A stretch of 64,000 bases of DNA from Pseudomonas sp. LBUM920 (GCF_003852315.1 NZ_CP027762.1:4569501-4633500); one strand, 5' to 3'. Positions 17,125-26,152 are shown, counted from the first letter of the stretch. Numbers and translations are program-made. The notes: generated by a model from the letters alone, not told the origin.

Positions 17125-17931
17125 ATGACAACCACAGAAGCTACACCAGAACCTATTGCCGACACCCCGGCTGAAAAAACCGAGGCCGTCGAAGCAGCGG
17201 CCCTGCCGTGGGCGGACGTGCAGGCCGAACATTTCAAGATGCTGCGCCTCGCGCCTCTGGCCACCGACCGTGCCACCGGTGCGCGGCCGTTGAGGTTCGT
17301 GCAGTTCGGCTATGCCGAACGCAATGACAAACACCACAGCCTGTTGCGCATGGTCATCCAGTTGCCGGGCCAGCGGGTGCGCCGCGAGCAGAACCACTTG
17401 GATATCTGGGTCGATCACGATAAGCACCGCGTGCACTTCGGCCCGGGCAACAGCCTGGAAATCGAACCGGCCAACCGGGGAATCGGTCGCTTCCTCGTCG
17501 CTCAAGGCGCGGCGTGGGCGAAAAAGAAGTGGTCACACTACCGCGTCGACGGCGTGGACCTGGCCAATAAAGATGCGCTGAACGAAGCCACGCGCTTGCG
17601 TCGCGATCACTTCCTGCGCATTCAGGGTTTTGATGTGGCCTATGCCGATGTGCAACACCTCAAAGGCAACGTGCAGCCGGGCAAAGTCAGCGCAGTGCTG
17701 GACAGCTGGAACACCGAGAAGGTGCAGTTCGTGGAAATCCTCGAAGCCGCGCAGATGCTGCAACAGGCCGAGCAGAACCTGGCCGAGCAGGAAGTGAAAC
17801 TGCGCAAGGAAGAGGAAAAGGTCACCAAGTTCAAGCGTGAGGACAGCGGGCTGCGCTTTACCATCACCTGTTTGGTGGCGTTTACGGTGTTTCAGGCAGG
17901 GTTGTTGATCTGGATTGCCACGCACCGCTAG
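17125..17931 (+). CDS. Hypothetical tail-anchored coiled-coil protein
   Basis: A 268-residue protein that I do not recognise. An acidic, Thr/Ala/Pro-rich start (residues 1-30) is followed by a basic region with RVRREQNHLDIWVDHDKHRV and KKKWSHYRVDGVDLANKDAL. A charged coiled coil runs from about 208 to 242 (QMLQQAEQNLAEQEVKLRKE). The C-terminus is a single hydrophobic helix, ITCLVAFTVFQAGLLIWIAT, with almost no tail, so the protein is probably membrane-tethered by its C-terminus facing the cytoplasm. No terminal partner gene is linked to it. Confidence 0.8.
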   Translation: MTTTEATPEPIADTPAEKTEAVEAAALPWADVQAEHFKMLRLAPLATDRATGARPLRFVQFGYAERNDKHHSLLRMVIQLPGQRVRREQNHLDIWVDHDKHRVHFGPGNSLEIEPANRGIGRFLVAQGAAWAKKKWSHYRVDGVDLANKDALNEATRLRRDHFLRIQGFDVAYADVQHLKGNVQPGKVSAVLDSWNTEKVQFVEILEAAQMLQQAEQNLAEQEVKLRKEEEKVTKFKREDSGLRFTITCLVAFTVFQAGLLIWIATHR

Positions 17932-17950
17932 CCCGTTGGAACGCAATCAA

Positions 17951-18043
17951 AATGTGGAAGCGGGCTTGCTCGCGAAAGCGGTGTATCAGTCACTGATAAC
18001 TTGACTGTCATACCGCAATCGCGGGCAAGCCCGCTCCCACATT
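17951..18043. repeat. REP doublet
   Basis: Left arm TGTGGAAGCGGGCTTGCTCG and right arm CGGGCAAGCCCGCTCCCACA are inverted and about 45 bases apart, between the coiled-coil gene and the 3' end of prmB. Confidence 0.92.
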
Positions 18044-18070
18044 CAGGGTCAGTTTTAGAGTTGGGTCGGT

Positions 18071-18979
18071 TTACACCCGAGCAGCAAATACCGCTTGATG
18101 CGCGCGGCACTGCTCGGCCGTCAACATGAACACACCGTGCCCACCGCGCTGGAACTCCAGCCAGGCAAAGTCGACTTCCGGGTACAACGCCTCAACGTGC
18201 ACCTGGCTGTTGCCAACCTCTACAATCAACAAGCCTTTCTCGGTGAGGTGGTCCGCAGCCTCAGCCAACATCCGTCGCACCAGATTCAAGCCATCATCGC
18301 CGCAGGCCAGGCCCAACTCCGGCTCGTGCTGGTATTCGTCGGGCATGTCGGCGAAGTCTTCGGCATCCACGTACGGCGGGTTGGACACGATCAGATCAAA
18401 CCGCTGACCCGGCAAGCCGTCGAAGCCGTCACCCTGCACGGTGTAGACGCGCTCGTCGACGCCATGGCGCTCGATGTTCTGGTTGGCCACCTCCAGCGCC
18501 TCGAAGGACAGGTCGCCCAGCACCACTTCGGCGTCCTGGAACTCGTAGGCGCACGCGATGCCAATGCAACCGGAGCCGGTGCACAGGTCGAGGATGCGCG
18601 CCGGTGGCTGAGCCAGCCAGGGTTCGAAGCGGTTTTCGATCAGTTCGCCAATCGGTGAACGCGGGATCAGCACACGTTCGTCGACGATGAACGACATGCC
18701 GCAGAACCAGGCTTCCTTCAACAGGTAAGCGGTGGGTACACGCTCATGGATACGGCGGTGCAGCAAGCGCTGCACGTGGGAAATTTCCTCTTCTTCCAGG
18801 TTGCAGTCCAGGTAGCTGTCGGCAATTTCCCAAGGCAGGTGCAAGGCGCCGAGCACCAATTGCCGGGCTTCGTCCCAGGCATTGTCGGTACCATGGCCGA
18901 AAAACAGGTCTTCCCCATGGAAACGGCTGACAGCCCAACGGATATGGTCGCGCAGTGTGCGCAGGCGGGATGTGATCAC
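18071..18979 (-). CDS. prmB: Ribosomal protein L3 N5-glutamine methyltransferase
   Basis: A 302-residue SAM-dependent methyltransferase. The N-terminal helical domain starts [20 protein letters not shown]; the Rossmann SAM motif is [16 protein letters not shown]; the glutamine-binding signature is [10 protein letters not shown]. The size and the N-terminal [20 protein letters not shown] match PrmB rather than PrmC. It methylates a glutamine of L3 during 50S assembly. I chose GTG 18979 because CAGGAG lies 11-16 bases upstream and family alignment starts there; the extension to 19078 is not conserved-looking. Confidence 0.94.
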   Translation of the reverse strand: MITSRLRTLRDHIRWAVSRFHGEDLFFGHGTDNAWDEARQLVLGALHLPWEIADSYLDCNLEEEEISHVQRLLHRRIHERVPTAYLLKEAWFCGMSFIVDERVLIPRSPIGELIENRFEPWLAQPPARILDLCTGSGCIGIACAYEFQDAEVVLGDLSFEALEVANQNIERHGVDERVYTVQGDGFDGLPGQRFDLIVSNPPYVDAEDFADMPDEYQHEPELGLACGDDGLNLVRRMLAEAADHLTEKGLLIVEVGNSQVHVEALYPEVDFAWLEFQRGGHGVFMLTAEQCRAHQAVFAARV

Positions 18980-19218
18980 GGGGGCAAGCTCCTGGAAAAA
19001 ACGACTGGCGATTCTAACAGCCTTCGCCTGTACCGACGATGTACGAAACCCCTTCGCCATCCGTCGGATTTCATCCAATTTGCCATCGCAGGCTTAAACA
19101 AGCCGCCCACTTGACATGGCTGCACGTCAACAACGGCGTACCTTACGATGGTAGCGATTCACAGAACCGCTCAGCCAGTGGACAATGTCGCAAAAGCCCC
19201 CCTCACAGGAGCCCCAGA

Positions 19219-19809
19219 ATGTCCGTTCCAAAGACGATGTTTCAACTCAGCGGTCGCGGTTACGCAGCAGCCAACCTGAACCATGCGACCCTCGTGATCA
19301 TCGACGCCCAAAAGGAATACCTCAGCGGTCCACTCGCCCTCTCGGGCATGGACGCGGCGGTCCAAAACATCAAGCAGTTGGTTGCCGCCGCGCGCAATGC
19401 CGGGCGTCCGATCGTGCATGTACGCCACCTTGGCACCGTCGGTGGCCTGTTCGACCCGCAGGGCGAGCGCGGCGAATTCATTCCCGGCCTGGAACCGCTC
19501 GGTGACGAAACCATCATCGGCAAACTGCTGCCGAGCGCGTTTCACGGCACAGGGCTGGAAAAACACCTGCAGGACCTCGGTTCCCTGGACCTCATCGTCT
19601 GCGGTTTCATGAGCCACTCCAGCGTCAGCACGACCGTGCGCGCCGCCAAGAATCTGGGCTTTCGCTGCACCCTGGTGGAAGACGCCTGCGCCACGCGCGA
19701 CCTGCCTTACAAAGGCGGCATCCTGAGCGCTGAACATGTGCAACAGACCGAAATGGCCATCATGGCCGATAACTTCGCGACCCTTGCGTTGACCAAAGAT
19801 CTGATCTGA
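19219..19809 (+). CDS. Isochorismatase-like hydrolase with Ser at the usual Cys position
   Basis: A 196-residue isochorismatase-fold protein. Asp29 lies in VIIDAQKEYLSGPL, Lys102 in IIGKLLPSAFHGTGLE, and the third catalytic position in CGFMSHSSVSTTVRAA. In cysteine hydrolases such as nicotinamidase this block reads roughly GxxTHxCVxxTxRxA, so Ser135 replaces the nucleophilic Cys. True isochorismatases also lack the Cys, so the reaction cannot be assigned. AGGAG lies 7-11 bases before ATG 19219, which rules out the longer reading. It is probably monocistronic. Confidence 0.86.
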   Translation: MSVPKTMFQLSGRGYAAANLNHATLVIIDAQKEYLSGPLALSGMDAAVQNIKQLVAAARNAGRPIVHVRHLGTVGGLFDPQGERGEFIPGLEPLGDETIIGKLLPSAFHGTGLEKHLQDLGSLDLIVCGFMSHSSVSTTVRAAKNLGFRCTLVEDACATRDLPYKGGILSAEHVQQTEMAIMADNFATLALTKDLI

Positions 19810-19950
19810 TCGACCTTCTGATGAGCGGCGCGGCGTGTTTATTGCCCCGCTCATCCGCAAAACCTTTTCATTTTCTGCAATTGCCTCTGGTACAGGAACA
19901 ACCTGTGTATCTTCCGGTCGAAGGGCCGATACCCTGGAGGAAAGGTCGGA

Positions 19951-20271
19951 ATGAAGATATCCGATGGTTTTGACGCTCGTCGCTTGCGCCCCAAGGGCCC
20001 GAGCAACTGGCGTCTGCGCCTGGTGGCGGGCTTTGCCGCGCTGCTGGCCATTGTAGGTTTGCTGCTGGCAGGTGCCGGCGGCGCCGGTTTTTTTGGTCAT
20101 TCGCCAGCACTCGGCGAACTGAATGCCAGCCCGGGCGGCTCGGCAATTTTGTTGGTGATCGGCCTGTTGGTACTCTGGCTGGGCGTCTGGTTATGGCGTC
20201 GCAGCCGTCGGCGGATGCGTCAGCCGCTGTCGCTGAACATCGCCTCACACCTGATGAAAAAGCACGACTGA
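19951..20271 (+). CDS. Hypothetical two-helix membrane protein
   Basis: A 106-residue protein. A basic N-terminus (residues 1-23) is followed by a transmembrane helix LVAGFAALLAIVGLLLAGAG, a glycine-rich periplasmic loop, a second helix SAILLVIGLLVLWLGVWLW, and a strongly basic segment RRSRRRMRQ, so both ends should be cytoplasmic. I know of no function. TGGAGGAAAGG provides a strong ribosome binding site before ATG 19951. It lies between the hydrolase gene and smrB, 75 bases before the latter. Confidence 0.78.
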   Translation: MKISDGFDARRLRPKGPSNWRLRLVAGFAALLAIVGLLLAGAGGAGFFGHSPALGELNASPGGSAILLVIGLLVLWLGVWLWRRSRRRMRQPLSLNIASHLMKKHD

Positions 20272-20346
20272 TGGCGCTTGGATAGCGTTTCCTGCGCCCC
20301 GGCCGCCGCGATTTAGGTAAACTGCCCGCCCTTCGCGGAGGCTGAC

Positions 20347-20904
20347 ATGCAAGACGACGATTTTTCCCTGTTCAAAAACGAGCTGCGCGGCGTCAAGCCG
20401 ATCAAGCATGACCGTGCCGACACTGGCAAACCCAAGACCGACCGGGCGCAGATCGCCAAGCTGCGCCAGGCTGCGACCGTGCGCACCGATGCCACCACCG
20501 TGGATGGCCTGTCGGACCAGTTCGTAATCGATGTAGGCCCCGAAGACGAGTTGATGTGGGCCCGCGACGGCGTGCAGGAAAGCCAGATGCGCAAGCTCAA
20601 GGTCGGCCAGATCCCGTTCGAGGGCAGCCTTGACCTGCACGGCATGAACGTCGAAAAAGCCCGTGAAACCCTCTGGGCCTTCCTGGCCGAAGCGACCAAA
20701 TTCGAAATCCGCTGCGTGCGCGTCACCCATGGCAAGGCCGTGCGGTTGGATGGCAAGCGGCCGATGATCAAGAGCCACGTGAACACCTGGCTGCGCCAGC
20801 ATTCCCAAGTGCTCGGTTTTACCTCCTGCCAGGCCCGCCACGGCGGCGCGGGCGCGGTGTATGTGATGCTCAAGCGCACCATGATGGAGGGGCGCGACGA
20901 GTAA
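20347..20904 (+). CDS. smrB: Smr-domain endonuclease SmrB-like
   Basis: A 185-residue protein with a C-terminal Smr domain (about residues 95-180): SLDLHGMNVEKARETLWAFL supplies the DLHG motif, and VRVTHGKAVRL the second His-Gly motif. The N-terminal half resembles YfcN/SmrB (FKNELRGVKPIKHDRAD). SmrB cleaves mRNA at collided ribosomes. Synteny supports the name, since smrB-prmB-aroC is a known cluster and the other two genes lie nearby. Its product is cytoplasmic and acts on translating ribosomes. Confidence 0.86.
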   Translation: MQDDDFSLFKNELRGVKPIKHDRADTGKPKTDRAQIAKLRQAATVRTDATTVDGLSDQFVIDVGPEDELMWARDGVQESQMRKLKVGQIPFEGSLDLHGMNVEKARETLWAFLAEATKFEIRCVRVTHGKAVRLDGKRPMIKSHVNTWLRQHSQVLGFTSCQARHGGAGAVYVMLKRTMMEGRDE

Positions 20905-20982
20905 CAAGTGCCATCGTCAGGCTTGCAGCGATGTGTCCGCCACCGTAACCTTGCGCTTTGCGAAAATCCCACAGGTAGTTTC

Positions 20983-21528
20983 ATGTCCCTGGAACAGAAT
21001 TACACCGCGATCCTCGGCCAACTCGGCGAGGACGTTTCCCGCGAGGGCCTGCTCGACACGCCAAAGCGTGCCGCCAAGGCGATGCAGTACCTTTGCCGCG
21101 GCTATGAACAGACACTCGAAGAAGTCACCAACGGTGCCTTGTTCAGCTCCGACAACAGCGAAATGGTGCTGGTCAAGGACATCGAGCTGTACTCGCTGTG
21201 CGAACACCACCTGCTGCCGTTTATCGGTAAAGCGCATGTTGCGTATATCCCGAGCGGCAAAGTGCTGGGCCTGTCGAAAGTAGCGCGGATTGTCGACATG
21301 TATGCGCGCCGCCTGCAAATCCAGGAGAACCTCAGCCGTCAGATCGCCGATGCCGTGATGCAAGTCACCGGCGCGCTGGGCGTGGCCGTAGTGATCGAAG
21401 CCAAGCACATGTGCATGATGATGCGCGGTGTAGAGAAACAGAATTCCTCGATGATCACCTCGGTGATGCTGGGTGAGTTCCGCGAAAACGCGGCCACGCG
21501 CAGCGAGTTTCTCAGCCTGATCAAGTAA
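20983..21528 (+). CDS. folE: GTP cyclohydrolase I
   Basis: A 181-residue type I GTP cyclohydrolase. Signature segments are [20 protein letters not shown] (zinc Cys and His residues), [19 protein letters not shown], and [20 protein letters not shown] with the second zinc Cys. It converts GTP to 7,8-dihydroneopterin triphosphate, the first step of folate synthesis. I chose ATG 20983, preceded by ACAGG, because family proteins start at this point; an upstream extension to 20908 is not supported. A terminator follows. Pseudomonas often carries a second folE, so this may be one of two. Confidence 0.95.
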   Translation: MSLEQNYTAILGQLGEDVSREGLLDTPKRAAKAMQYLCRGYEQTLEEVTNGALFSSDNSEMVLVKDIELYSLCEHHLLPFIGKAHVAYIPSGKVLGLSKVARIVDMYARRLQIQENLSRQIADAVMQVTGALGVAVVIEAKHMCMMMRGVEKQNSSMITSVMLGEFRENAATRSEFLSLIK

Positions 21529-21540
21529 CAGGCTGCGTAG

Positions 21541-21573
21541 GAAAAAGCCGGCGTTCATCGCCGGTTTTTTTTC
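21541..21573 (+). terminator. Rho-independent terminator after folE
   Basis: The stem GCCGGCG/CGCCGG with loop TTCAT is followed by T8. It ends the folE transcript before the glutaredoxin gene. Confidence 0.9.
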
Positions 21574-21630
21574 GCCTGCAAATTTCAGGTAAGCTGCGGC
21601 CCCTTCTTCATGGGCAAGAGGTTTTCAGCC

Positions 21631-22002
21631 ATGTTCGTCAAAGCACTTCGAGTGGGCCTCGGCCACGTCATCATCGCGGGCGACTTCATTACCCGCCCAC
21701 GCAAAAAGCAGCGCCCCGCCGAACAACAGGCGCAGGTGAACGCTGCGGCCAAGGACCTGACCCTGTATCAGTTCCACGCCTGCCCGTTCTGCGTGAAGAC
21801 CCGTCGTACGTTGCACCGTCTGAATGTGCCGGTGGCGTTGAAGGATGCGAAGAACAATGCGCAAGATCGCCAGACCCTGCTGGAGCAAGGCGGCAAGATC
21901 AAAGTGCCGTGCCTGCGCATTGAAGAAAATGGCCAGACCACTTGGATGTATGACTCCAAAGTGATCATTGACTACCTCGACAAGCGGTTCGCCGCGGTCT
22001 GA
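21631..22002 (+). CDS. Membrane-associated glutaredoxin-like protein
   Basis: A 123-residue glutaredoxin-fold protein. A hydrophobic N-terminal stretch (ALRVGLGHVIIAGDFI) is followed by a basic linker, then the active site CPFC at residues 51-54 and the cis-proline segment KVPCLRI, with a late YDSKVIIDYLDKRF helix. The thiol-disulfide exchange role is inferred from CPFC. The N-terminal hydrophobic segment could anchor it to the membrane, though it is short. AAGAGG precedes ATG 21631, which is preferred over the reading from 21610. Confidence 0.87.
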   Translation: MFVKALRVGLGHVIIAGDFITRPRKKQRPAEQQAQVNAAAKDLTLYQFHACPFCVKTRRTLHRLNVPVALKDAKNNAQDRQTLLEQGGKIKVPCLRIEENGQTTWMYDSKVIIDYLDKRFAAV

Positions 22003-22018
22003 TAAACACCGCGGTCAA

Positions 22019-22107
22019 TGTGGGAGCTGGCTTGCCTGCGATGCAGACACCTCGATTTATCAGTGATACCGAGGTGACGCTATCGCAGGCAAGCCAGCGC
22101 CCACATT
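22019..22107. repeat. REP doublet, GCTGGCTTGCCTGCGAT subtype
   Basis: The arms TGTGGGAGCTGGCTTGCCTG and CAGGCAAGCCAGCGCCCACA are inverted. The arm sequence differs from the more common GCGGGCTTGCTCGCGAA type. The right end touches the stop codon of the downstream AtuA-like gene. Confidence 0.9.
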
Positions 22108-22426
22108 AGTTCGGCATCGCCAATTCGATAGCCAACAAGGCCGAGCCCAGGCACTTGCCGTGGGCATCCAGCGCCAGCGAGCGGGTAACGCCGCCGCGCA
22201 AGATCCCCGGCAACACAAAGTTCAGCGCCTGCACATTCGGCAGTTCATAACGCCGCACCGGCGCCGCGCCGGGTTCGCGCAAACCGGCAAAAAACTCGGC
22301 GACGCGCTCCGCCGTGAGCTGCTCGCACAGCAGCGGATAATCCTCAGCGCGATAGGCAATGATCGAGATGTTCGAGGTGTCGCCCTTATCGCCGGTGCGG
22401 GAATGGGCCAGGGTGTGCAGTTTCAT
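22106..22426 (-). CDS. AtuA-related small protein (C-terminal AtuA domain)
   Basis: A 106-residue protein matching the C-terminal domain of acyclic terpene utilisation protein AtuA: LAHSRTGDKGDTSNISIIAY at the start and ALNFVLPGILRGGVTRSL later. In AtuA proper this domain is fused to the large domain; here it is a separate gene whose ATG overlaps the large-domain stop by 4 bases (ATGA), so the two products are probably subunits made in equal amounts. No reaction is established for the family. The third gene of the operon is upstream, a citrate-type transporter. Confidence 0.85.
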   Translation of the reverse strand: MKLHTLAHSRTGDKGDTSNISIIAYRAEDYPLLCEQLTAERVAEFFAGLREPGAAPVRRYELPNVQALNFVLPGILRGGVTRSLALDAHGKCLGSALLAIELAMPN

Positions 22427-23748
22427 GCTTCGATCCTCGGGTTGACCGCGCTTCGCGCCAGCAATAACGACGCCACCGCTACCACTTGCCGCACGCTTTT
22501 GCTCGCGCCGCCGCCGCCCGACGGGCCGTTGGTGTAAAGGGTTTCCACTTCATTGCCGACCCGCACCGCGTCGCTGCGTGCTTCACAGCGCGCGGCCACG
22601 CGCAGGCGCACTTCCCAGGGTTCGACGTTGCTGCGTGGGCCGTGCAGTGAATCCATGCCGATCAACTCGGCGCGCACCTCCTGCATGTTGACGCCCATCA
22701 ACTCCAGCCGCTTGAGCACGATATCCCGCGCCAACTGCGCCCGTGCGACAGCTCCCGGACCGCCGTAGGACATCTGCCCCTCGCCGATCCAACCGTCCAA
22801 ATAGCCGACGCTGACCTTCAATTGCTCAGGCCGCGCACAGCCATCGGCGCCCAGGGCGCGCACGCGGTCGAGGCCTTCCTCGACAAAACTCACGTGAGAA
22901 AAGTCGGCAGTGACGTCCGGCGTCAGGTAGGCCGCCGGGTCATGCACTTCATAGATCAGTTGCTCAGTACAGGTAGCGCGGCTGACCCGCCCGCCAGAAC
23001 CCGCCACTTTGGTGATCACCGCTTCGCCGTCGGCGTTGATCTCGGCCAACGGGAAGCCCAGGCGCGCCAAGTCATCCACGTCCTTGAAACCTGGGTCGGC
23101 AAAATAACCGCCGCTGACCTGACCCGCGCATTCGAGCAAATGCCCCACCAGCGTACCGCGGCCCAGGCGTTGCCAATCGTGCGCGGCCCAGCCGAACTCG
23201 AACATCTGCGGCGCCAGAAACAGCGAGGGGTCGGCCACGCGTCCGGTGATCACCACATCGGCATCGGCGTGCAGCGCCTCCAGTATGGCGTCGACGCCCA
23301 AGTAGGCATTCGCCGAAATCAGCCGCTCGCCCAACGAGCCGAGGGTCTGGCCGTTGTCCAGCATTAGCTCGGGCTGCAAAACCTGCAGCACGTCATCGCC
23401 CACCGCCGCCACGACGTTGAGGTGCAGGCCCAATTCATCGGCAATTCGCCGCACTTCGATGGCCGCTGACACCGGGTTGGCGGCGCCCATGTTGGTGATC
23501 ACCCGCAGTCGACGCTGGCCATCACGCCGGCCCACAAACGGCAGCACGCGGCGCATGCGTTCACTCAGCAACGGGTCATAACCGCCCTGTGGATCGCTGA
23601 TACGCACCTGCTGCGCGAGCGCGATGGTGCGCTCGGCCAGGCATTCGAAGACCAGATAATCCAGGTCGCCCCGGCTGGCCAACTCCACGGCAGGTTCGAT
23701 ACGGTCGCCGGAATAGCCGGCGCCGGAACCGATGCGCAAGGTTTTCAT
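22423..23748 (-). CDS. AtuA family protein (DUF1446), large domain
   Basis: A 441-residue protein of the AtuA/DUF1446 family: LRIGSGAGYSGDRIEPAVEL at the start, RVITNMGAANPVSAA, VVITGRVADPSLFLAP, and the glycine-rich end LYTNGPSGGGGASKSVRQVV. AtuA acts in acyclic terpene catabolism in P. aeruginosa, but its reaction is unknown, and the carboxylase and other atu genes are absent here. The gene follows the transporter stop by one base and overlaps the small AtuA-like gene. I infer a catabolic enzyme for whatever acid the transporter imports. Confidence 0.87.
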   Translation of the reverse strand: MKTLRIGSGAGYSGDRIEPAVELASRGDLDYLVFECLAERTIALAQQVRISDPQGGYDPLLSERMRRVLPFVGRRDGQRRLRVITNMGAANPVSAAIEVRRIADELGLHLNVVAAVGDDVLQVLQPELMLDNGQTLGSLGERLISANAYLGVDAILEALHADADVVITGRVADPSLFLAPQMFEFGWAAHDWQRLGRGTLVGHLLECAGQVSGGYFADPGFKDVDDLARLGFPLAEINADGEAVITKVAGSGGRVSRATCTEQLIYEVHDPAAYLTPDVTADFSHVSFVEEGLDRVRALGADGCARPEQLKVSVGYLDGWIGEGQMSYGGPGAVARAQLARDIVLKRLELMGVNMQEVRAELIGMDSLHGPRSNVEPWEVRLRVAARCEARSDAVRVGNEVETLYTNGPSGGGGASKSVRQVVAVASLLLARSAVNPRIEA

Positions 23749-23749
23749 C

Positions 23750-25042
23750 TCAAATCACTCCCAGGAGCAACGCGGTCAGGGTCATCAACACCGACGCGGC
23801 AAACAGAAAAGGAATGGTGAAGCGCTGGTGGTCGGCCAGTTCGACCTTGCACAGGCCCACCAACAAAAACGTCGCGGGGGTCAGCGGGCTGACTGGAAAG
23901 CCGGTGGTGTGCACGCCCAGCAATGAGGCCTGGGCCACTTGCAACGGGTCGACGCCCAGGGCCTTGCCGACTTCGGCGATCACCGGCATCACGCCGAAAT
24001 AGTAGGAATCGGGGTCGAACAGCAGGCTCAGCGGCATGGAAATGAAGCCCACCACCGCCGGGATCAACTTGCCGTGGCCGGCTGGAATCTGCGCCACCGC
24101 CACTTCGGCCATGGCCTTGAGCATGCCGGTGCCTTGCATGATGCCGGTGAACACCCCGGCGGCAAGCAGAATGCTGGCCATGGTCAGGGCGGTCTTGGCA
24201 TGCGCATCGATGCGTGCGCGCTGGGCGTCCACATTCGGGTAGTTGATGCACAGTGCCACCACGGTGCCGAGCATGAACATCACCACCGGGTCGACCCAGC
24301 CGGCAATCATCACCACCATCACCAGCACGGTGAGCATCAGGTTGACCCAGAACAGGCGTGGGCGACGCAACAGGCTGTCAGCGTCGCTGAGCACGCGTTG
24401 CGGCACCGCATCGACCGTGGAACCGGCACCCAGGCCCAGGCGTTTTTCTTCGCGGCGGCCCAGCCACCAGGCACAGGCGAATACAAACATCAGCCCGACG
24501 ATCTGCACCGGGATCAGCGGCTGGAACAGGTCGGCCACCGGCACGTGCAAGGCGGCCGATGAGCGCAGCACGGGGCCGGTCCAGGGCAGGAAGTTGACCC
24601 CGGCAGCCATCGCGCACACGCAGGCGAGGATGCGTTTATCGATGCCCAGCCGTGTATACAACGGGAGCATCGCCGGCACGGTCACCAGAAACGTCACCGC
24701 CCCCGAGCCGTCCAGGTGCACCAGCAGCGCCAGCGTCGCGGTGCCGACGACAATGCGCGTAGGGCGCGTCCCGACTGTGCGCAGGATACGGTCGATGATG
24801 GGATCGAGCATGCCGGCGTCGGTCATGATCCCGAAAAACAGGATCGCGAACACAAACATGCCCACCACGGGGGCGACGTTCTTGATACCGGTAATGATGA
24901 AGGCGCTGGTTTGCAGGCCGAACCCGCCGAGCAAGGCGGCAATAATCGGCAAGGCGATCAGCGCCACCAGTGGCGAGAGGCGTTTGCTCATGACGGCGGC
25001 GAGCAGGCACAGGATGGTAATGACACCCAGGGTAGCGAGCAT
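23750..25042 (-). CDS. CitMHS-family carboxylate transporter
   Basis: A 430-residue inner-membrane protein with about 11-12 helices, starting MLATLGVITILCLLAAVMSK. The segments GMFVFAILFFGIMTDAGMLD and LALLVHLDGSGAVTFLVTVP, together with LLFDPDSYYFGVMPVIAEVG, are typical of the CitMHS (metal-citrate:H+ symporter) family. It is the first gene of an operon with two AtuA-related genes and is divergent from a LysR regulator, which probably controls it. The substrate is likely a di- or tricarboxylate but is not proven to be citrate. Confidence 0.9.
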   Translation of the reverse strand: MLATLGVITILCLLAAVMSKRLSPLVALIALPIIAALLGGFGLQTSAFIITGIKNVAPVVGMFVFAILFFGIMTDAGMLDPIIDRILRTVGTRPTRIVVGTATLALLVHLDGSGAVTFLVTVPAMLPLYTRLGIDKRILACVCAMAAGVNFLPWTGPVLRSSAALHVPVADLFQPLIPVQIVGLMFVFACAWWLGRREEKRLGLGAGSTVDAVPQRVLSDADSLLRRPRLFWVNLMLTVLVMVVMIAGWVDPVVMFMLGTVVALCINYPNVDAQRARIDAHAKTALTMASILLAAGVFTGIMQGTGMLKAMAEVAVAQIPAGHGKLIPAVVGFISMPLSLLFDPDSYYFGVMPVIAEVGKALGVDPLQVAQASLLGVHTTGFPVSPLTPATFLLVGLCKVELADHQRFTIPFLFAASVLMTLTALLLGVI

Positions 25043-25167
25043 GGGTTACTCCAGAGCGGCCTTGATGGCCGGTTATTGTTTTCCCCGGAGTATTGGAAGC
25101 GGGTTAGTCTTTGTAAATTGGAATATTCAGCCGCTCACGTTCGGAAAAACAAAATGAAGCTGCTCCC

Positions 25168-26064
25168 ATGAAAAACAGCATCCAGCATATTCAGGCATTC
25201 CTGGCCGTGGCGCGCACCGGCAGCTTCACCAAGGCCGCCAATGAACTGCATCTGTCTGCGTCAGCACTGACTGTACAAGTTCAGCAGTTGGAGGACTGGC
25301 TCGGCGTCGCCCTGCTCGACCGCAGCCCGCGCCACGTGAGCATCACCGCCGCCGGCCAGGAAGCGCGCGGGCCCATGGAAAAACTGCTGCTGGACCTGGA
25401 CAACATCGTCACCGGCTCGCGCGACCTCGCCGCGTTGCGCCGTGGTGTAGTGACTATCGCCGCCCTGCCCTCGGTGTGCGCCGGTGCCCTGCCCCCGGCC
25501 TTGCGCCAGTTTCGCGAGCACTTCGCCGGCATCGAGGTGCGCCTGCATGACCTGGTGGCTCACCGTATTCATGCCGAAGTTCGCGCCGGCGAGGTGGATT
25601 TCGGTATCGGTGTGCGCGCACGGTTAAGCCATGGCCTGGCGTTCGAGCCGGTGTTGAATGATCGGCTGTGTGCGTTTGTACCGCTGGATCATCCCCTCGC
25701 CTGCCATCCTCAGTTGACCCTGGAGCAATTGGCGGATCAACCGATCATTCTTACTGGACGCGACAGCAGTGTGCGTGAGCAGGTGGATGCGTTGTTCGAC
25801 GAGACGCGCCTGAGCATGAACGCCGGCATGGAGGCCAACTATATGTCCACAGTGCTGGCACTGGTGCGCCAAGGGCTGGGCATCAGTGTGTTGCCGGAGT
25901 CGGCGGCGGACAGCCTGGAGGGATTAAAGCGCATCACCATTGATCATCCCGGGGTGAACCGGGAGATCGGCTTGATCAGGCGCAGCGGCATGGGCTTGAG
26001 CCCGGCGGCGCAGCGCTGTTTTGACTTGCTGAAGGATCAACTGTCTGCCACAACGGACAGCTAA
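25168..26064 (+). CDS. LysR-family transcriptional regulator
   Basis: A 298-residue LysR regulator. The winged HTH is at residues 6-65 (FLAVARTGSFTKAANELHLS, then ASALTVQVQQLEDWLGVALL). The effector domain begins near residue 92 and includes GVVTIAALPSVCAGALPPAL and QGLGISVLPESAA. It is divergent from the CitMHS-AtuA operon with 125 bases between the start codons, the usual layout for a regulator of the adjacent operon. An inducer is probably the transported acid. No good ribosome binding site precedes ATG 25168. Confidence 0.92.
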   Translation: MKNSIQHIQAFLAVARTGSFTKAANELHLSASALTVQVQQLEDWLGVALLDRSPRHVSITAAGQEARGPMEKLLLDLDNIVTGSRDLAALRRGVVTIAALPSVCAGALPPALRQFREHFAGIEVRLHDLVAHRIHAEVRAGEVDFGIGVRARLSHGLAFEPVLNDRLCAFVPLDHPLACHPQLTLEQLADQPIILTGRDSSVREQVDALFDETRLSMNAGMEANYMSTVLALVRQGLGISVLPESAADSLEGLKRITIDHPGVNREIGLIRRSGMGLSPAAQRCFDLLKDQLSATTDS

Positions 26065-26065
26065 A

Positions 26066-26152
26066 GGTGGGAGCGGGCTTGTTCGCGAAAACGGTGGATC
26101 AGTCCAATCATCAGTGACTGCCCTCCCTTCGCGAGCAAGCCCGCTCCCACCT
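26066..26152. repeat. REP doublet
   Basis: The arms GGTGGGAGCGGGCTTGTTCG and CGAGCAAGCCCGCTCCCACC are inverted and about 45 bases apart. They lie between the LysR gene and the 3' end of the GST gene. Confidence 0.92.

Noticed and set aside
25043..25167. Precise LysR operator in the CitMHS/LysR divergent gap
   Set aside because: GAATATTC and several T-N11-A words occur, but none is distinctive enough to mark a site.
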